From Alistipes sp. (GTDB lineage Bacteria; Bacteroidota; Bacteroidia; Bacteroidales; Rikenellaceae), in assembly GCA_017938765.1 (NCBI GenBank), contig JAGBAX010000003.1:1-64000 (forward strand): DNA of 64,000 nucleotides, in the 5' to 3' direction. How positions within the stretch are numbered: the stretch's first letter is position 1; the number at the start of each line of letters is the position of its first letter. A program made the position numbers and the translations under genes. Positions 8,704 through 18,150 of the stretch are shown piece by piece. A model generated the notes under the pieces. That model did not search any database and was not told where the DNA came from. It saw only the letters and a program-made list of their open reading frames with translations.

Positions 8704-9801
8704 TTACTCGTCACTCTCTGGAATATCCTTCAGAGAGATAGATACATCGCGCCCCTTCTCTCTTTCAAAACGCTCCAGCGGATTACGACTCCAACGGGCG
8801 AAGTTCTCACGACGACGAACAATGTCTATGGCCGCATAAATAGCGTTTCGCATAGACTGCGCATCAGCAACACCCTTGCCCGCAATATCAAATGCCACAC
8901 CGTGATCTGGCGATGTACGCACAATGTCAAGACCAGCCGTAAAGTTCACTCCCTCAGGCGAAAGAGCCTTGAATGGAATAAGCCCCTGGTCGTGGTACAT
9001 AGCAAGGATGGCGTCATAGTTCTTATACCCACCACTTGCAAACAGTCCATCCGCCGCCATAGGACCAAAGGCAAGTACACCTTGCTCATAAGCCTGATTT
9101 ACCGCTGGGCGGATAATATCGTTCTCCTCGCTGCCAAGCATACCGCCGTCACCCGCGTGTGGGTTGAGCGAGAGAACAGCAATGCGAGGCTCTACAACAC
9201 CAAAGTCGCTCTTCAGCGTAGCACGAAGGGCTACTAACTGATTTACAAGAGCCTCTGTAGTAAGCGACTGCGACACACTCTGCACTGGAATATGTATCGT
9301 TGCCAACGCCACGCGGAGGATATCAGAGCACATCATCATCGTAGCACTACACTCTGCCTTGTCGGCAAAATACTCAGTGTGGCCCGTATAACCAAAGCCT
9401 GCGGCACTCATACCCTCCTTGCAGATTGGAGCAGTAACTACAGCATTCAGCTCTTCCGACTGTAGGTCAGCCACAGATGCCTCAAGAGCCGCTATTGCCG
9501 CCTTCGCTGAAGCCTCAGTGCTTTTACCCTGCTCAATTGCAAGCTGCTTATCGCCCACCTCAACAAAGTTCACAGCACCATATCGTGCATCAGCCGCCGA
9601 AGCGCAGAAGTAGAAGTGGGGAGAGACAAACTCCTCGCCCATCTTTGTGCTGTAGTACTCCGCCGCCTTGCGACTGCCATATACAACAGGCGTACATATC
9701 TCAAGTATCATAGGGTCCGCCAACGCACCGAGAATAACCTCCCAGCCAATTCCATTGGTATCGCCCTGCGTAATTCCTATCTTTATTCTATTATCAAACA
9801 T
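8704..9801 (-). CDS. pdxA: 4-hydroxythreonine-4-phosphate dehydrogenase
   Basis: NAD-dependent oxidation of 4-phosphohydroxy-L-threonine in the DXP-dependent route to pyridoxal 5'-phosphate. The 365-residue protein starts KIGITQGDTNGIGWEVI and has the metal-site segments GYTGHTEYFAD, LNPHAGDGGMLGSEE and YHDQGLIPFKA, followed by VNFTAGLDIVRTSPDHGVAFDIAGKG. Family length is about 330-365. thrS starts 88 bp downstream on the same strand and may be read from the pdxA promoter. Confidence 0.96.
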   Translation of the reverse strand: MFDNRIKIGITQGDTNGIGWEVILGALADPMILEICTPVVYGSRKAAEYYSTKMGEEFVSPHFYFCASAADARYGAVNFVEVGDKQLAIEQGKSTEASAKAAIAALEASVADLQSEELNAVVTAPICKEGMSAAGFGYTGHTEYFADKAECSATMMMCSDILRVALATIHIPVQSVSQSLTTEALVNQLVALRATLKSDFGVVEPRIAVLSLNPHAGDGGMLGSEENDIIRPAVNQAYEQGVLAFGPMAADGLFASGGYKNYDAILAMYHDQGLIPFKALSPEGVNFTAGLDIVRTSPDHGVAFDIAGKGVADAQSMRNAIYAAIDIVRRRENFARWSRNPLERFEREKGRDVSISLKDIPESDE

Positions 9802-9822
9802 TATCTGTAACGCTTTAAACTA

Positions 9823-9830
9823 CAAAGATA
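9823..9830 (-). promoter_or_regulatory. pdxA: Probable pdxA promoter -7 box
   Basis: TATCTTTG on the minus strand at 9830-9823, 21 bp from the pdxA ATG at 9801. No TTTG at ideal distance is visible; the nearest TTTTTTG is about 23 nt upstream. Confidence 0.5.
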
Positions 9831-9920
9831 TATCTTTTTTTTTAATCAACACTCAAAAAAGAAAAAATATTAATGCTTATCCTAGAAAGATGTTGACAAT
9901 GAACTATATTAAAAAAACAA

Positions 9921-9948
9921 CAAAAAGAGTCCAGCAATCGCTGGACTC
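9921..9948 (-). terminator. Terminator of the 13225-10005 operon
   Basis: GAGTCCAGC (9927-9935) pairs with GCTGGACTC (9940-9948). On the minus strand the stem is followed by TTTTTG, the form of an intrinsic terminator about 55 bp after the FISUMP lipoprotein gene. The rest of the 9802-10004 spacer is AT-rich with no gene seen. Confidence 0.8.
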
Positions 9949-10004
9949 TTAGCCAAATAATCAGAAATAATCAAACAATTTTTTCTAAATATCTTTGATA
10001 AACC

Positions 10005-11102
10005 TTACTCAATATCTACAACGCCACGAATAGACATTCCTAAATATTTTGACCAATAAGAAACGTCACCAACTGCTTTGACATTTATAAACGAGTAATA
10101 AGCATTTGATTTACTATGAGTGAAACTTGTCCATAAATAAGCGCCCGCCCCTAAAGCTAGAACATTTTCCTTTTTCTTGTATCCTGCTTTGGGTATAAAA
10201 ATACTTTTACCAGATGGGCCTGTAATAACAAAGCCATCTACATTGTTATATTTTCCCGTTTCAATTTTACAATTATTGATCAATGATGCACACTCTGCTC
10301 TTGTAGGCATTCGCCAATTACCACCCATTTTCACTCTTGCTGCGTCATAATTCGTTCCTGATATATCTGAATATGGAGTCTTGAATTTTGATTCATCAAG
10401 GTAACTATTCGGATCTCCAGTGTATAAAGAGTAATACCACCACCACGAACTGCTGCGTGTAACCGTTTCTCCCCACATATAATATCCTCCATTTTGTTCA
10501 GGCGAAGAAGCCCCAACATTTTGCACAGCCCAACAAACACCGATACCTAAATCTACATAGTCGTAACCGTTTTCTGTACCAGAAGGAGAAAAGTCCGGAC
10601 CTGTATGTACATTGTCTTCATCAGGATCTACATATGTCCACGCTACAGTTGCGTACTTTAATTCATTACCCTGCTTAATCTTACCATATGCGAGTGTTGA
10701 TTTTTCTTTTAAATAATAAACCAATGCATTCTCAGACTCTGACACTTTAACGTAATCTGTCAAACAATGTTTTACTATTGTTGACACACTACTGATACGA
10801 GATTGGGTCAAAGAAGATGCTACCAATTTATCATTCTCAAAATTGTAACCAAGAACAACATTTTTCTGATTATTAGTATATCTCAAATAACTATCTGTTT
10901 CTATTTCCAATTCTAATTCATTTGACTGCATTGATTTTATCGTCTGCTTATCAATTCCCCAATCCATTACTGGAAGTATTTTCCCAAACGACTCTGATCC
11001 ATCCAAGTTGTCACCGCTACCATTAAATTCTCCACTGCTACATGCTACAGACAACATGACAGATAGTATAACCATTATAATTCTATTCATAAGTGTATTC
11101 AT
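10005..11102 (-). CDS. FISUMP-domain surface lipoprotein
   Basis: 365 residues. The N-terminus is a lipoprotein signal with lipobox SVAC (Cys at about 21) and then SSGEFNGSGDN, a flexible acid/Gly stretch typical of surface-exposed Bacteroidota lipoproteins. The C-terminal half is a Fibrobacter succinogenes major paralogous (FISUMP) domain: YDYVDLGIGVCWAVQNVGA, GGYYMWGE, GGNWRMPTRAEC near 265, and a terminal SIRGV motif. ATG 11102 is used; an internal ATG at 11090 gives an equally good signal. It lies 15 bp after the Ig-like gene. No enzymatic role is known for FISUMP. Confidence 0.85.
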   Translation of the reverse strand: MNTLMNRIIMVILSVMLSVACSSGEFNGSGDNLDGSESFGKILPVMDWGIDKQTIKSMQSNELELEIETDSYLRYTNNQKNVVLGYNFENDKLVASSLTQSRISSVSTIVKHCLTDYVKVSESENALVYYLKEKSTLAYGKIKQGNELKYATVAWTYVDPDEDNVHTGPDFSPSGTENGYDYVDLGIGVCWAVQNVGASSPEQNGGYYMWGETVTRSSSWWWYYSLYTGDPNSYLDESKFKTPYSDISGTNYDAARVKMGGNWRMPTRAECASLINNCKIETGKYNNVDGFVITGPSGKSIFIPKAGYKKKENVLALGAGAYLWTSFTHSKSNAYYSFINVKAVGDVSYWSKYLGMSIRGVVDIE

Positions 11103-11117
11103 CTTTAATTTGTGTGA

Positions 11118-12083
11118 TTATTGAATAATATCCTCTGCCATTTCTAACATACTTGCCGTTCTTTTCAGCGCACTTGATACACCCATAAGTTGCGTTTTAT
11201 CTTCTACTATTACGACAGTACATTTTGCCATCAAATCATTTAATGTTTTTACCGTAACGTCGGTAATTCCTAAGCCTCTAGCTTTTACTGTTCCTTGAGA
11301 GTCATGAGACACAGATACTATTGATCTATCACCTGAATCCCATTCATAAAGTGTCGTGGCTGCTTGTGGATACAATGAAGGAAGTATCTTATACTCTTCG
11401 TCTTTTGAAAGAATAAGAACAGATGGTACACTTATACTTTCAGGTGATGTCCATGTTGGATCAAACACTGTAACCATACAAGTACTAGAGATTGTGTTAT
11501 CATTTTCATCATAGAAATAGACTGTTAACTTTTCTATACCAACAGACCCTCCATATACAGTAACAAATTGTTCTTGACTATTATGGCTTATTCCTATATA
11601 ATCTCCAGGATAGCGACTAACCCAAACCTCAGCGGCACTACCTACAGGAAGCAATTGATATGGAATTGTAACTTTCTTACCAATTTCAACAGATATCTCT
11701 GGTTGGATTAATATTGAAGTTGCTTTCTGGCTTGAATTATCTCCTGACCCACCAACACAACTCACATAAAATTGTTTGTAATAGGTATTAGCACGAATAT
11801 GTCCCGTGATAGATTGATATCTTTCCACATAAACAAGCTCAATAGTTGCATAACCATCAAATTTTTTAGTAACTTCAATGGTTGCTGAAATTTCAGACTT
11901 ACTTATAAAAGTAATTGCCGGATTTGCACATGCCCAAATAGCCTTATCCACATAACCAACTGGCACAGATGGAACATTTAACTGAAGCGTTTCACCAACT
12001 TGAACATTGTATGTTTGCCCAAATGACAAATTTGAGCAAAGCATACAGGCAAACAGTAATACATATCTTACAATATATTTCAT
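11118..12083 (-). CDS. Secreted protein with bacterial Ig-like (BIG2-type) repeats
   Basis: 321 residues with a signal peptide (MKYIVRYVLLFACMLCSNLSFG, cleavage before QTYN). The mature region reads as about three Ig-like modules. They start at QTYNVQVGETLQLNVPS, at TSILIQPEISVEIGKKVTIPYQLLP, and at ESISVPSVLILSKDEEYKILP. The last ends with the typical VKARGLGITDVTVKTLN pattern. Such modules mediate adhesion or act as stalks. The final 30 residues look helical. It sits between a membrane-protein gene and a FISUMP lipoprotein gene in one operon; the partners are unknown. Confidence 0.8.
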   Translation of the reverse strand: MKYIVRYVLLFACMLCSNLSFGQTYNVQVGETLQLNVPSVPVGYVDKAIWACANPAITFISKSEISATIEVTKKFDGYATIELVYVERYQSITGHIRANTYYKQFYVSCVGGSGDNSSQKATSILIQPEISVEIGKKVTIPYQLLPVGSAAEVWVSRYPGDYIGISHNSQEQFVTVYGGSVGIEKLTVYFYDENDNTISSTCMVTVFDPTWTSPESISVPSVLILSKDEEYKILPSLYPQAATTLYEWDSGDRSIVSVSHDSQGTVKARGLGITDVTVKTLNDLMAKCTVVIVEDKTQLMGVSSALKRTASMLEMAEDIIQ

Positions 12084-12145
12084 ATCTATATATGCGTTAA
12101 ATTAAAACAGAATCTATCAAAAAAATACAGTGTTTGATCAAGTAT

Positions 12146-13225
12146 CTAAATTTTAAATTTGCTTATATAATTGCATACTTTGAACATTTCTGATCCCTCA
12201 AAAGCTCCTCCAACATATAAACTAGTAAATTCTTTTCCCCTCCAATTGTATTTTGTAAGCAGATAATTTGTTAACCAATTGTCAGAAAGCACCTCTTTTG
12301 GCAATATGAAAATATTGAATTTTTCGGCATCTACCGCACCTAAATTTAAGTGTATATCATCATTCATGTGTTTCCTGATAACTGCAGTAGTTGAGAATGT
12401 GATAGTATTATTATCGTCATCATTTAATCTAACTAGTATATACGGATTGGTTAGAGTAATATCTGGATTTTTAAATGTAAGATCTATATGAAGTTCGGAC
12501 CCATAAAAATAACCACTTTTTTTGATGTCTAATGATTCATTAATGTTGTAAGCGGTTAGATTGCGAAGTCCTTCAAAATAGACATTATATTTTGCTCGGT
12601 TGTCAAATTCGGCCATACATAGTTCACTGTCAGTAACTCGGTTATGTGAAAAATATCCACCAAGTTCCAGAATTTTGATTTCATCTTCTGTAAATCCATA
12701 GTTGTTAAGACCTGCTGATTCAATAATACAAGTTTCGTTTGCCTTACCAGAGATACTTACATACAGTATAATATTATTATGGTCTAAAATATTAGCATAC
12801 GTTTCTGTGTCTAAAGCATCTGTTGTTTGATACTCTAATTTAGCCTCGGCAATATAACTTTTGCCTTGAATGGTATCTTGGCTGAAGCTTACTAATTTAA
12901 GGGTTTTGCCAGAATGAGATGAGTTGTACTCTTTGATAAACTTAGCAACTTGCCTTTCTGCCTTTTTTGTTGGATCGCTGGAGACGTATGCGTATTTTGA
13001 TATAAAAACACATAAGATGCAGGATAATATTACAAATAATGTATACTTAACTTTATGTCTATTCTTTTTGCGGCATAGAAATATAACACCTACCAATAAA
13101 GATATAAGTGATATTGCAACGAATAATATTGCGGAAACTACTCTTACATTTTCATTGTAATAAGACAATGAAAATACCAAATATGAGATAGTAATAAGTA
13201 GTAAAATTTTATAAAAAGTCTTCAT
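12146..13225 (-). CDS. Membrane-anchored protein of unknown function
   Basis: 359 residues from ATG 13225. The N-terminus holds three hydrophobic segments: KILLLITISYLVFSLSYY, VVSAILFVAISLISLLVGVIFL and TLFVILSCILCVFIS. A long soluble domain of about 270 residues follows, rich in Asn, Asp and beta-strand patterns. No recognised domain. The soluble part is probably periplasmic given the odd number of helices, but topology is not proven. First gene of a three-gene minus-strand operon; only 62 bp separate it from the Ig-like gene. AT-richer than the flanking housekeeping genes, which fits an acquired segment. Confidence 0.7.
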   Translation of the reverse strand: MKTFYKILLLITISYLVFSLSYYNENVRVVSAILFVAISLISLLVGVIFLCRKKNRHKVKYTLFVILSCILCVFISKYAYVSSDPTKKAERQVAKFIKEYNSSHSGKTLKLVSFSQDTIQGKSYIAEAKLEYQTTDALDTETYANILDHNNIILYVSISGKANETCIIESAGLNNYGFTEDEIKILELGGYFSHNRVTDSELCMAEFDNRAKYNVYFEGLRNLTAYNINESLDIKKSGYFYGSELHIDLTFKNPDITLTNPYILVRLNDDDNNTITFSTTAVIRKHMNDDIHLNLGAVDAEKFNIFILPKEVLSDNWLTNYLLTKYNWRGKEFTSLYVGGAFEGSEMFKVCNYISKFKI

Positions 13226-13326
13226 CGTTTTGTTTAGAATTAATAATATTAAGTAGTGTATTTGCATCAGTAATCAAGGGCACCACTATCCCTATAATTA
13301 CATTAGTCTGTCGTAAAATTAAACCT

Positions 13327-13528
13327 CTATATACGCACAAAAAAAGCGCGGGACAAATAGATATTCTCTACTCAAGGTGTTTGGCGTAACCTGACTGACA
13401 GAATAACTAAAAGCCCGCGTAGAAAACGCGAGCATTTAGCAATATTCCTGCCAGTCTTATCAGTCGCCAAACTTTTGAGTAGACAGAATAAAGCTAAAAC
13501 GCTTTTCCATATTTAAATGTGCGTATAG
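13327..13528 (-). ncRNA. 202-nt rod-like inverted repeat, candidate structured RNA
   Basis: The ends pair (CTATATACGCACA 13327-13339 with TGTGCGTATAG 13518-13528), as do CTACTCAA (13368-13375) with TTGAGTAG (13475-13482), GTTTGGCG (13379-13386) with CGCCAAAC (13465-13472), and GCCCGCG (13413-13419) with CGCGAGC (13427-13433). Where the two sides differ, the minus-strand RNA gives G-U pairs and the plus strand gives A-C mismatches, at several sites. A TACCTTTG box on the minus strand at 13583-13576 could start the RNA. It could be a 6S-like RNA, another small RNA, a 5' leader of the 13225 operon, or a MITE. Confidence 0.6.
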
Positions 13529-13575
13529 AAATACGCTAATGTTTCATAGGCTATAAATTTTATGGTTTATAATAA

Positions 13576-13583
13576 CAAAGGTA
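13576..13583 (-). promoter_or_regulatory. Possible -7 box for the rod-like RNA
   Basis: TACCTTTG on the minus strand matches TAnnTTTG and would start transcription near 13569, about 40 nt before the outer helix. The upstream TTTG box is not evident, so this is weak evidence alone. Confidence 0.4.
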
Positions 13584-13689
13584 TATCATTTTTTTTGAAA
13601 ATAGTACGCGCGCGAAAAAAAAATATGGTATAGGCCTTACTGACGGTGCACAGAGCACTCTACAGCTGACGCAGAACAGAGAATTTAAT

Positions 13690-13827
13690 GAAGTTAAGGA
13701 ATTTAGGGAAGTTAGCGAAAAACACTAAACTCGTTAATCTCCTTAAACTCCTTAATTTCACTACTGTCGGCAAATTTGCCGACACCGCTAAAAAGCTAAT
13801 GGCTAATAGCTAACGGCTAACAGCCAA
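13690..13827. repeat. Inverted and simple repeats in the 729-bp gene-free spacer
   Basis: Within the gene-free stretch 13226-13954 there are an imperfect 28-bp inverted repeat (13690-13717 with 13732-13759), an 18-bp perfect palindrome GTCGGCAAATTTGCCGAC (13766-13783) and a run of GCTAA/GGCTAA units (13790-13827). No ORF of coding character was seen. The 18-bp palindrome could be a regulator site. Confidence 0.55.
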
Positions 13828-13956
13828 TTTCTCGTCAGAAGGCGTAAGATGTGGTGCATCACAAAAGAAACCCCTTTGGGATAGTACTAAAACGTACAGC
13901 CCAAAGGGGTTTACTTTTAGGGATGTGCCGCAGGTTGCGGCTTATCACGAGAAATT
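13826..13956. ncRNA. Structured 131-nt element at the mutB stop codon (copy 1)
   Basis: Outer helix AATTTCTCGT (13826-13835) with ACGAGAAATT (13947-13956); the right arm covers two bases of the mutB stop. Inside are GGTGCATC (13853-13860) with GATGTGCC (13922-13929), a 13-bp stem 13868-13880 with 13900-13912 capped by GTAC-TAAAAC-GTAC, and a small hairpin GCCGCA/TGCGGC (13927-13941). The cap and the GGGATGTGCCG segment recur in the element at 54642-54769, while the helices differ but still pair. On the minus strand the main stem followed by CTTTTG could also terminate mutB transcription. Confidence 0.65.
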
Positions 13957-16075
13957 ACTCGGAGAGGATTTCCAAAATCTTAATCGCCGCCACAGAAATC
14001 TTTGAACCTGGTCCGAAGATTGCTGCTGCGCCGTCGCGATAGAGCTGGTCGTAGTCCTGTGCTGGGATTACACCACCAACAACTACGATGATATCCTCAC
14101 GACCGAGCTTTGCAAGCTCCTCAATAATCTGTGGAACGAGAGTAAGGTGACCTGCTGCAAGTGAAGATACACCAACAACGTGTACATCGTTCTCTACAGC
14201 CTGCTTTGCTGCCTCTGCAGGGGTCTGGAAGAGAGGACCCATATCCACATCAAAGCCGATGTCTGCGTAACCTGTTGCAACAACCTTAGCGCCTCGGTCG
14301 TGACCGTCCTGACCAAGCTTTGCAATCATAATACGTGGCTGACGACCCTCGCGCTTTGCGAACTCTGCGCACATCTGCTTTGCCTTCTCAAACTCTGCAT
14401 CCTGCTTCATAGCTGAACTATATACACATGAAATTGAACGAATTACTGCATTGTAGCGGCCTACAACAACCTCGCAAGCGTATGAAATCTCACCCAGTGT
14501 TGCGCGAACCTTAGCTGCCTCAACAGCGAGCTCAAGGAGGTTACCCTCGCCAGTCTCAACGCACTTAGTGATAGCTGCAAGAGCTGCATCAACAGCTGCC
14601 TGGTCACGATTAGCCTTAAGCTCATTAAGACGAGCAATCTGGCTCTCACGAACAGCTGTGTTATCTACTGCAAGGATATCAATTGGAGCCTCCTTCTCAA
14701 GGCGGTACTCGTTAAGACCGATAATCTTCTGCTCACCAGAGTCGATGCGAGCCTGTGTACGTGCTGCAGCCTCCTCAATACGCATCTTTGGAATACCTGT
14801 CTCAATAGCCTTAGCCATACCACCAAGCTGCTCAACCTCCTCAATAAGAGCCCAAGCCTTGTGAGCAATCTCATTTGTAAGGCTCTCAACATAGTAAGAA
14901 CCTGCCCAAGGGTCTACAGAGCGGCAAACATTAGTCTCCTCCTGGATGTAAATCTGGGTGTTACGAGCGATACGAGCTGAGAAGTCGGTAGGAAGGGCGA
15001 TAGCCTCATCAAGAGCATTGGTATGCAGTGACTGAGTGTGACCCAGAGCTGCGCCCATAGCCTCAATAGCTGTACGGCCAACATTGTTGAATGGATCCTG
15101 CTCGGTAAGTGACCAACCAGAGGTCTGTGAGTGTGTACGCAGTGCTAATGACTTAGGGTTCTTAGGCTCAAACTGCTTAACAATCTTAGCCCACAGCATA
15201 CGAGCGGCACGCATCTTTGCAATCTCCATAAAGTGGTTCATACCGATAGCCCAGAAGAATGAAAGGCGTGGAGCAAAGGCGTCAATGCTCATACCAGCGT
15301 TGATACCTGCGCGCAGGTACTCAAGACCGTCTGCAAGGGTGTATGCAAGCTCAATGTCAGCTGTTGCACCTGCCTCCTGCATATGGTAGCCAGAGATAGA
15401 GATTGAGTTGAACTTAGGCATATTCTTTGAAGTGTACTCAAAGATATCAGCGATAATCTTCATAGAGAACTTTGGAGGGTAGATATAGGTGTTACGCACC
15501 ATAAACTCCTTCAAAATATCGTTCTGAATAGTACCAGCAAGCTGATCAAGAGTACAACCCTGCTCAAGACCTGTAACGATGTAGAATGCAAGCACTGGAA
15601 GTACTGCACCGTTCATTGTCATAGATACAGACATCTTGTCAAGTGGAATACCGTTGAAAAGCACCTTCATATCCTCTACAGAGCAGATAGATACACCAGC
15701 CTTACCAACATCACCCACTACGCGAGGGTGGTCTGCATCGTAACCTCGGTGTGTAGCGAGGTCAAAGGCTACTGAAAGACCCTTCTGACCTGCAGCAAGG
15801 TTACGACGATAGAATGCGTTAGACTCCTCAGCAGTAGAGAAACCTGCATACTGACGGATAGTCCATGGACGCATAACATACATAGTAGAGTAAGGACCAC
15901 GCAGGAACGGTGCAACACCAGCTGCATAGTTCAGATGCTCCATACCCTCAAGGTCTGCCGCAGTATAGCCATCCTTGACAGATATCTGCTCGGCAGTAAT
16001 CCAAGGCTCCTTTGTAGCCTCAGCAGCAGCGGCTGCGCCGCCCTGATATTTCAATTCTGAAAATTTTGCTCTCAT
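13955..16075 (-). CDS. mutB: Methylmalonyl-CoA mutase, large (catalytic) subunit
   Basis: Adenosylcobalamin-dependent interconversion of succinyl-CoA and (R)-methylmalonyl-CoA, the key step of succinate-to-propionate fermentation. 706 residues: an N-terminal TIM barrel with [15 protein letters not shown] (substrate-CoA contacts), [17 protein letters not shown] and [19 protein letters not shown]-terminal B12-binding domain carries [17 protein letters not shown], whose DxHxxG supplies the cobalt-ligating His. The mutA start is 12 bp upstream, so the pair is one operon. No MeaB-type chaperone gene is in the window. The stop codon is embedded in the structured element at 13826-13956. Confidence 0.97.
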   Translation of the reverse strand: MRAKFSELKYQGGAAAAAEATKEPWITAEQISVKDGYTAADLEGMEHLNYAAGVAPFLRGPYSTMYVMRPWTIRQYAGFSTAEESNAFYRRNLAAGQKGLSVAFDLATHRGYDADHPRVVGDVGKAGVSICSVEDMKVLFNGIPLDKMSVSMTMNGAVLPVLAFYIVTGLEQGCTLDQLAGTIQNDILKEFMVRNTYIYPPKFSMKIIADIFEYTSKNMPKFNSISISGYHMQEAGATADIELAYTLADGLEYLRAGINAGMSIDAFAPRLSFFWAIGMNHFMEIAKMRAARMLWAKIVKQFEPKNPKSLALRTHSQTSGWSLTEQDPFNNVGRTAIEAMGAALGHTQSLHTNALDEAIALPTDFSARIARNTQIYIQEETNVCRSVDPWAGSYYVESLTNEIAHKAWALIEEVEQLGGMAKAIETGIPKMRIEEAAARTQARIDSGEQKIIGLNEYRLEKEAPIDILAVDNTAVRESQIARLNELKANRDQAAVDAALAAITKCVETGEGNLLELAVEAAKVRATLGEISYACEVVVGRYNAVIRSISCVYSSAMKQDAEFEKAKQMCAEFAKREGRQPRIMIAKLGQDGHDRGAKVVATGYADIGFDVDMGPLFQTPAEAAKQAVENDVHVVGVSSLAAGHLTLVPQIIEELAKLGREDIIVVVGGVIPAQDYDQLYRDGAAAIFGPGSKISVAAIKILEILSE

Positions 16076-16087
16076 TGTCTCTGCTCT

Positions 16088-17947
16088 TTAGATACCCATC
16101 TGAGCCAAGTAGCCGCGAAGTGTCTCAAGGACATTGCTCTTGACGCTGATGAAGTTGTTAATACCCTTTGCCTGAAGCTCCTCTGTGCAAGCAGGTGCGC
16201 CTGCTACTACGAGGATAGCCTTGCCACCAAGAAGCTCCTGAACCTGTGGAGCTACTGTAGCGTAGTCGTCATCTGATGCGCAGACAACAACAATCTGTGC
16301 GCCTGATGCAAGTGCCTCCTTGACGCCATCCTCAACATTTGCGAAGAAGTTGTTATCCTGAACGCGGATACCAGCGCAAGCGAAGAAGTTGCAAGAGAAC
16401 TGTGCACGAGCACGAGCCATAGCAAGGTTACCACATGTGAGCATAAATGCCTTAAGCTCCTTGCCAGAGCGGTCAACACCCAGACGCATAGCCTCAAATG
16501 CCATAGCACCACGATAAGGAACAAGAACATTACCCTCAACTACTGGACGAGTTACAGCACAAGCCTCAACAGCAGCATCTGCAACCTCGTTAAAGTTAGG
16601 ATACTGGTTTGCACCAAGCAGAATCTGACGGCGTGTAGCGATAGCCTTATCCTTAGCAGCTGCAGAAGCCTTTACGCGCTCTACAACATAGCCAGACTCA
16701 AATGCTGCTACATAGCCACCCTTCTCCTCCAACTCAAGGAAGAGCTTCCATGCCTCATTAGCGATGGTCTCTGTGAGGGTCTCAATGTAGTATGAACCAC
16801 CTGCAGGGTCGATAACCTGGTCGAAGTGGCTCTCGTGCTTAAGCAGCAAGCTCTGGTTACGAGCAATGCGCTGTGAGAACTCTGTTGGAGCGGTGTATGA
16901 GTGGTCAAATGGAAGTACCTCAAGAGAGTGTACACCAGCAATAGCAGCACTCATAGCCTCAGTTGTACCACGAAGCATATTTACATATGGGTCGTATACT
17001 GTCTGGTTCCAAGCAGATGTACGAGCGTGTACAAACGCCTTGCAAGAGCAGTCGCAAGCAGGCTCATACTGCTTTACGATGTTAGCCCACAGCAGACGTA
17101 CTGCGCGGAACTTTGCCATCTCCATAAAGTAGTTAGAGGTAACGGCAAAAGTAAAACGAATCTTACGAGCAGCCTGATCTACAGTAAGGCCTGCCTCCAT
17201 AAGGCGTACGAGGTACTCGTGTGCAACAGAGAGACCAAAACCAAGCTCCTCAACGATTGTAGAACCGCTGTCAGAGAATACGTTTGCGCCAACATTTACT
17301 ACGCGAACATTCTTGTACTCAGCAGTAGCCTTTACAAGCTCGGCAATCTTTGAGATGCACTTGCCACCCTGACAATCATCGCACCAAACACCCTTCTGAG
17401 ACAGGTGCTTTACGATAGGGTCAATAGCGAAGTTCACGCGAAGCTCATCCTTTGCTACGCCATCCTTCTCTGCCTTTGCAAGAAGGAGAGCAGCAATCTT
17501 TGCCACGCCCTTACCGCAGAAAGTAAGCTCAACCGCTGGAAGAACGATACCTGCAAGCAGAGTATCAAGGTCCTGAGCAGTAAACTCGCCCTCGGCATTG
17601 CAGAAGCAGAAGCCTAAAGAGTCAACACCTGCGTTAAGCATCTTCAGAGCTGTCTCATTTGCAGCCTTAGGGCAGCTTACAGAGATAGTCTGATGTGTCA
17701 GCCAGCTATTATCACCGCTAACACCTCTCAAATAAGGGAACTCACCTGCCTGAGTGCCCAAAGTCTTAAGACCCTCAAGGTTCTCAGCACGGTAGTATGG
17801 ACGGAGGTTAAAGCCCTCAGTAGTTCTCCACACCAACTTGCGCTCATAGTCAGCACCCTTGAGATCAACAGCTATCGCCGCCTCCCAAGCCTCGGTAGAG
17901 ACCTCAGGAAACTCGGCAAATAACTTTTCACAATTGGTTGTTGCCAT
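16088..17947 (-). CDS. mutA: Methylmalonyl-CoA mutase, small subunit
   Basis: Non-catalytic partner of MutB, 619 residues. It keeps the barrel-domain landmarks (VHARTSAWNQTVYDPYVNMLRG, PTEFSQRIARNQSLLLKHES, DPAGGSYYIETLTE). Its C-terminal domain lacks the DxHxxG cobalamin motif, reading SCNFFACAGIRVQDNNFF where the large subunit has the His loop, as expected for the small subunit. First gene of the mutA-mutB operon with its own promoter at 18002-18032. Start ATG 17947 matches the family N-terminus. Confidence 0.95.
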   Translation of the reverse strand: MATTNCEKLFAEFPEVSTEAWEAAIAVDLKGADYERKLVWRTTEGFNLRPYYRAENLEGLKTLGTQAGEFPYLRGVSGDNSWLTHQTISVSCPKAANETALKMLNAGVDSLGFCFCNAEGEFTAQDLDTLLAGIVLPAVELTFCGKGVAKIAALLLAKAEKDGVAKDELRVNFAIDPIVKHLSQKGVWCDDCQGGKCISKIAELVKATAEYKNVRVVNVGANVFSDSGSTIVEELGFGLSVAHEYLVRLMEAGLTVDQAARKIRFTFAVTSNYFMEMAKFRAVRLLWANIVKQYEPACDCSCKAFVHARTSAWNQTVYDPYVNMLRGTTEAMSAAIAGVHSLEVLPFDHSYTAPTEFSQRIARNQSLLLKHESHFDQVIDPAGGSYYIETLTETIANEAWKLFLELEEKGGYVAAFESGYVVERVKASAAAKDKAIATRRQILLGANQYPNFNEVADAAVEACAVTRPVVEGNVLVPYRGAMAFEAMRLGVDRSGKELKAFMLTCGNLAMARARAQFSCNFFACAGIRVQDNNFFANVEDGVKEALASGAQIVVVCASDDDYATVAPQVQELLGGKAILVVAGAPACTEELQAKGINNFISVKSNVLETLRGYLAQMGI

Positions 17948-18001
17948 AATCTTTTTTGTTTATAGTTTAAGGTGAAAAAATTGTTCTGTTATAAAATCGC
18001 G

Positions 18002-18032
18002 TAAAGTTAGCGACTTTTTTCAAGAAATCAAA
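18002..18032 (-). promoter_or_regulatory. mutA: mutAB promoter
   Basis: On the minus strand TTTG (18032-18029), 19 nt, TAACTTTA (18009-18002). Transcription would start near 17995, leaving a leader of about 48 nt. A palindrome AAAACACTAAGTGTTTT sits upstream near 18064-18080. Confidence 0.65.
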
Positions 18033-18150
18033 ATATTTCACAAAATAGTTATCCGCCCACCCAAAACACTAAGTGTTTTAGGCAGACGGACAACGGTTTT
18101 CTTGTACTACCTTATAGAGATATTAAATTCAAAATTCTATCAGACACTAC

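Noticed and set aside
13327-13528. SRP RNA, RNase P RNA or tmRNA
   Set aside because: The conserved segments of those RNAs (for example the GGAA/GGAG asymmetric loop of SRP RNA or the tRNA-like ends of tmRNA) are absent.
13826-13956. 130-nt elements as integron attC sites or retron msr-msd
   Set aside because: No integrase or reverse transcriptase gene in the window and no matching core-site pattern; three helices with a shared loop fit a structured RNA or terminator-associated element better.
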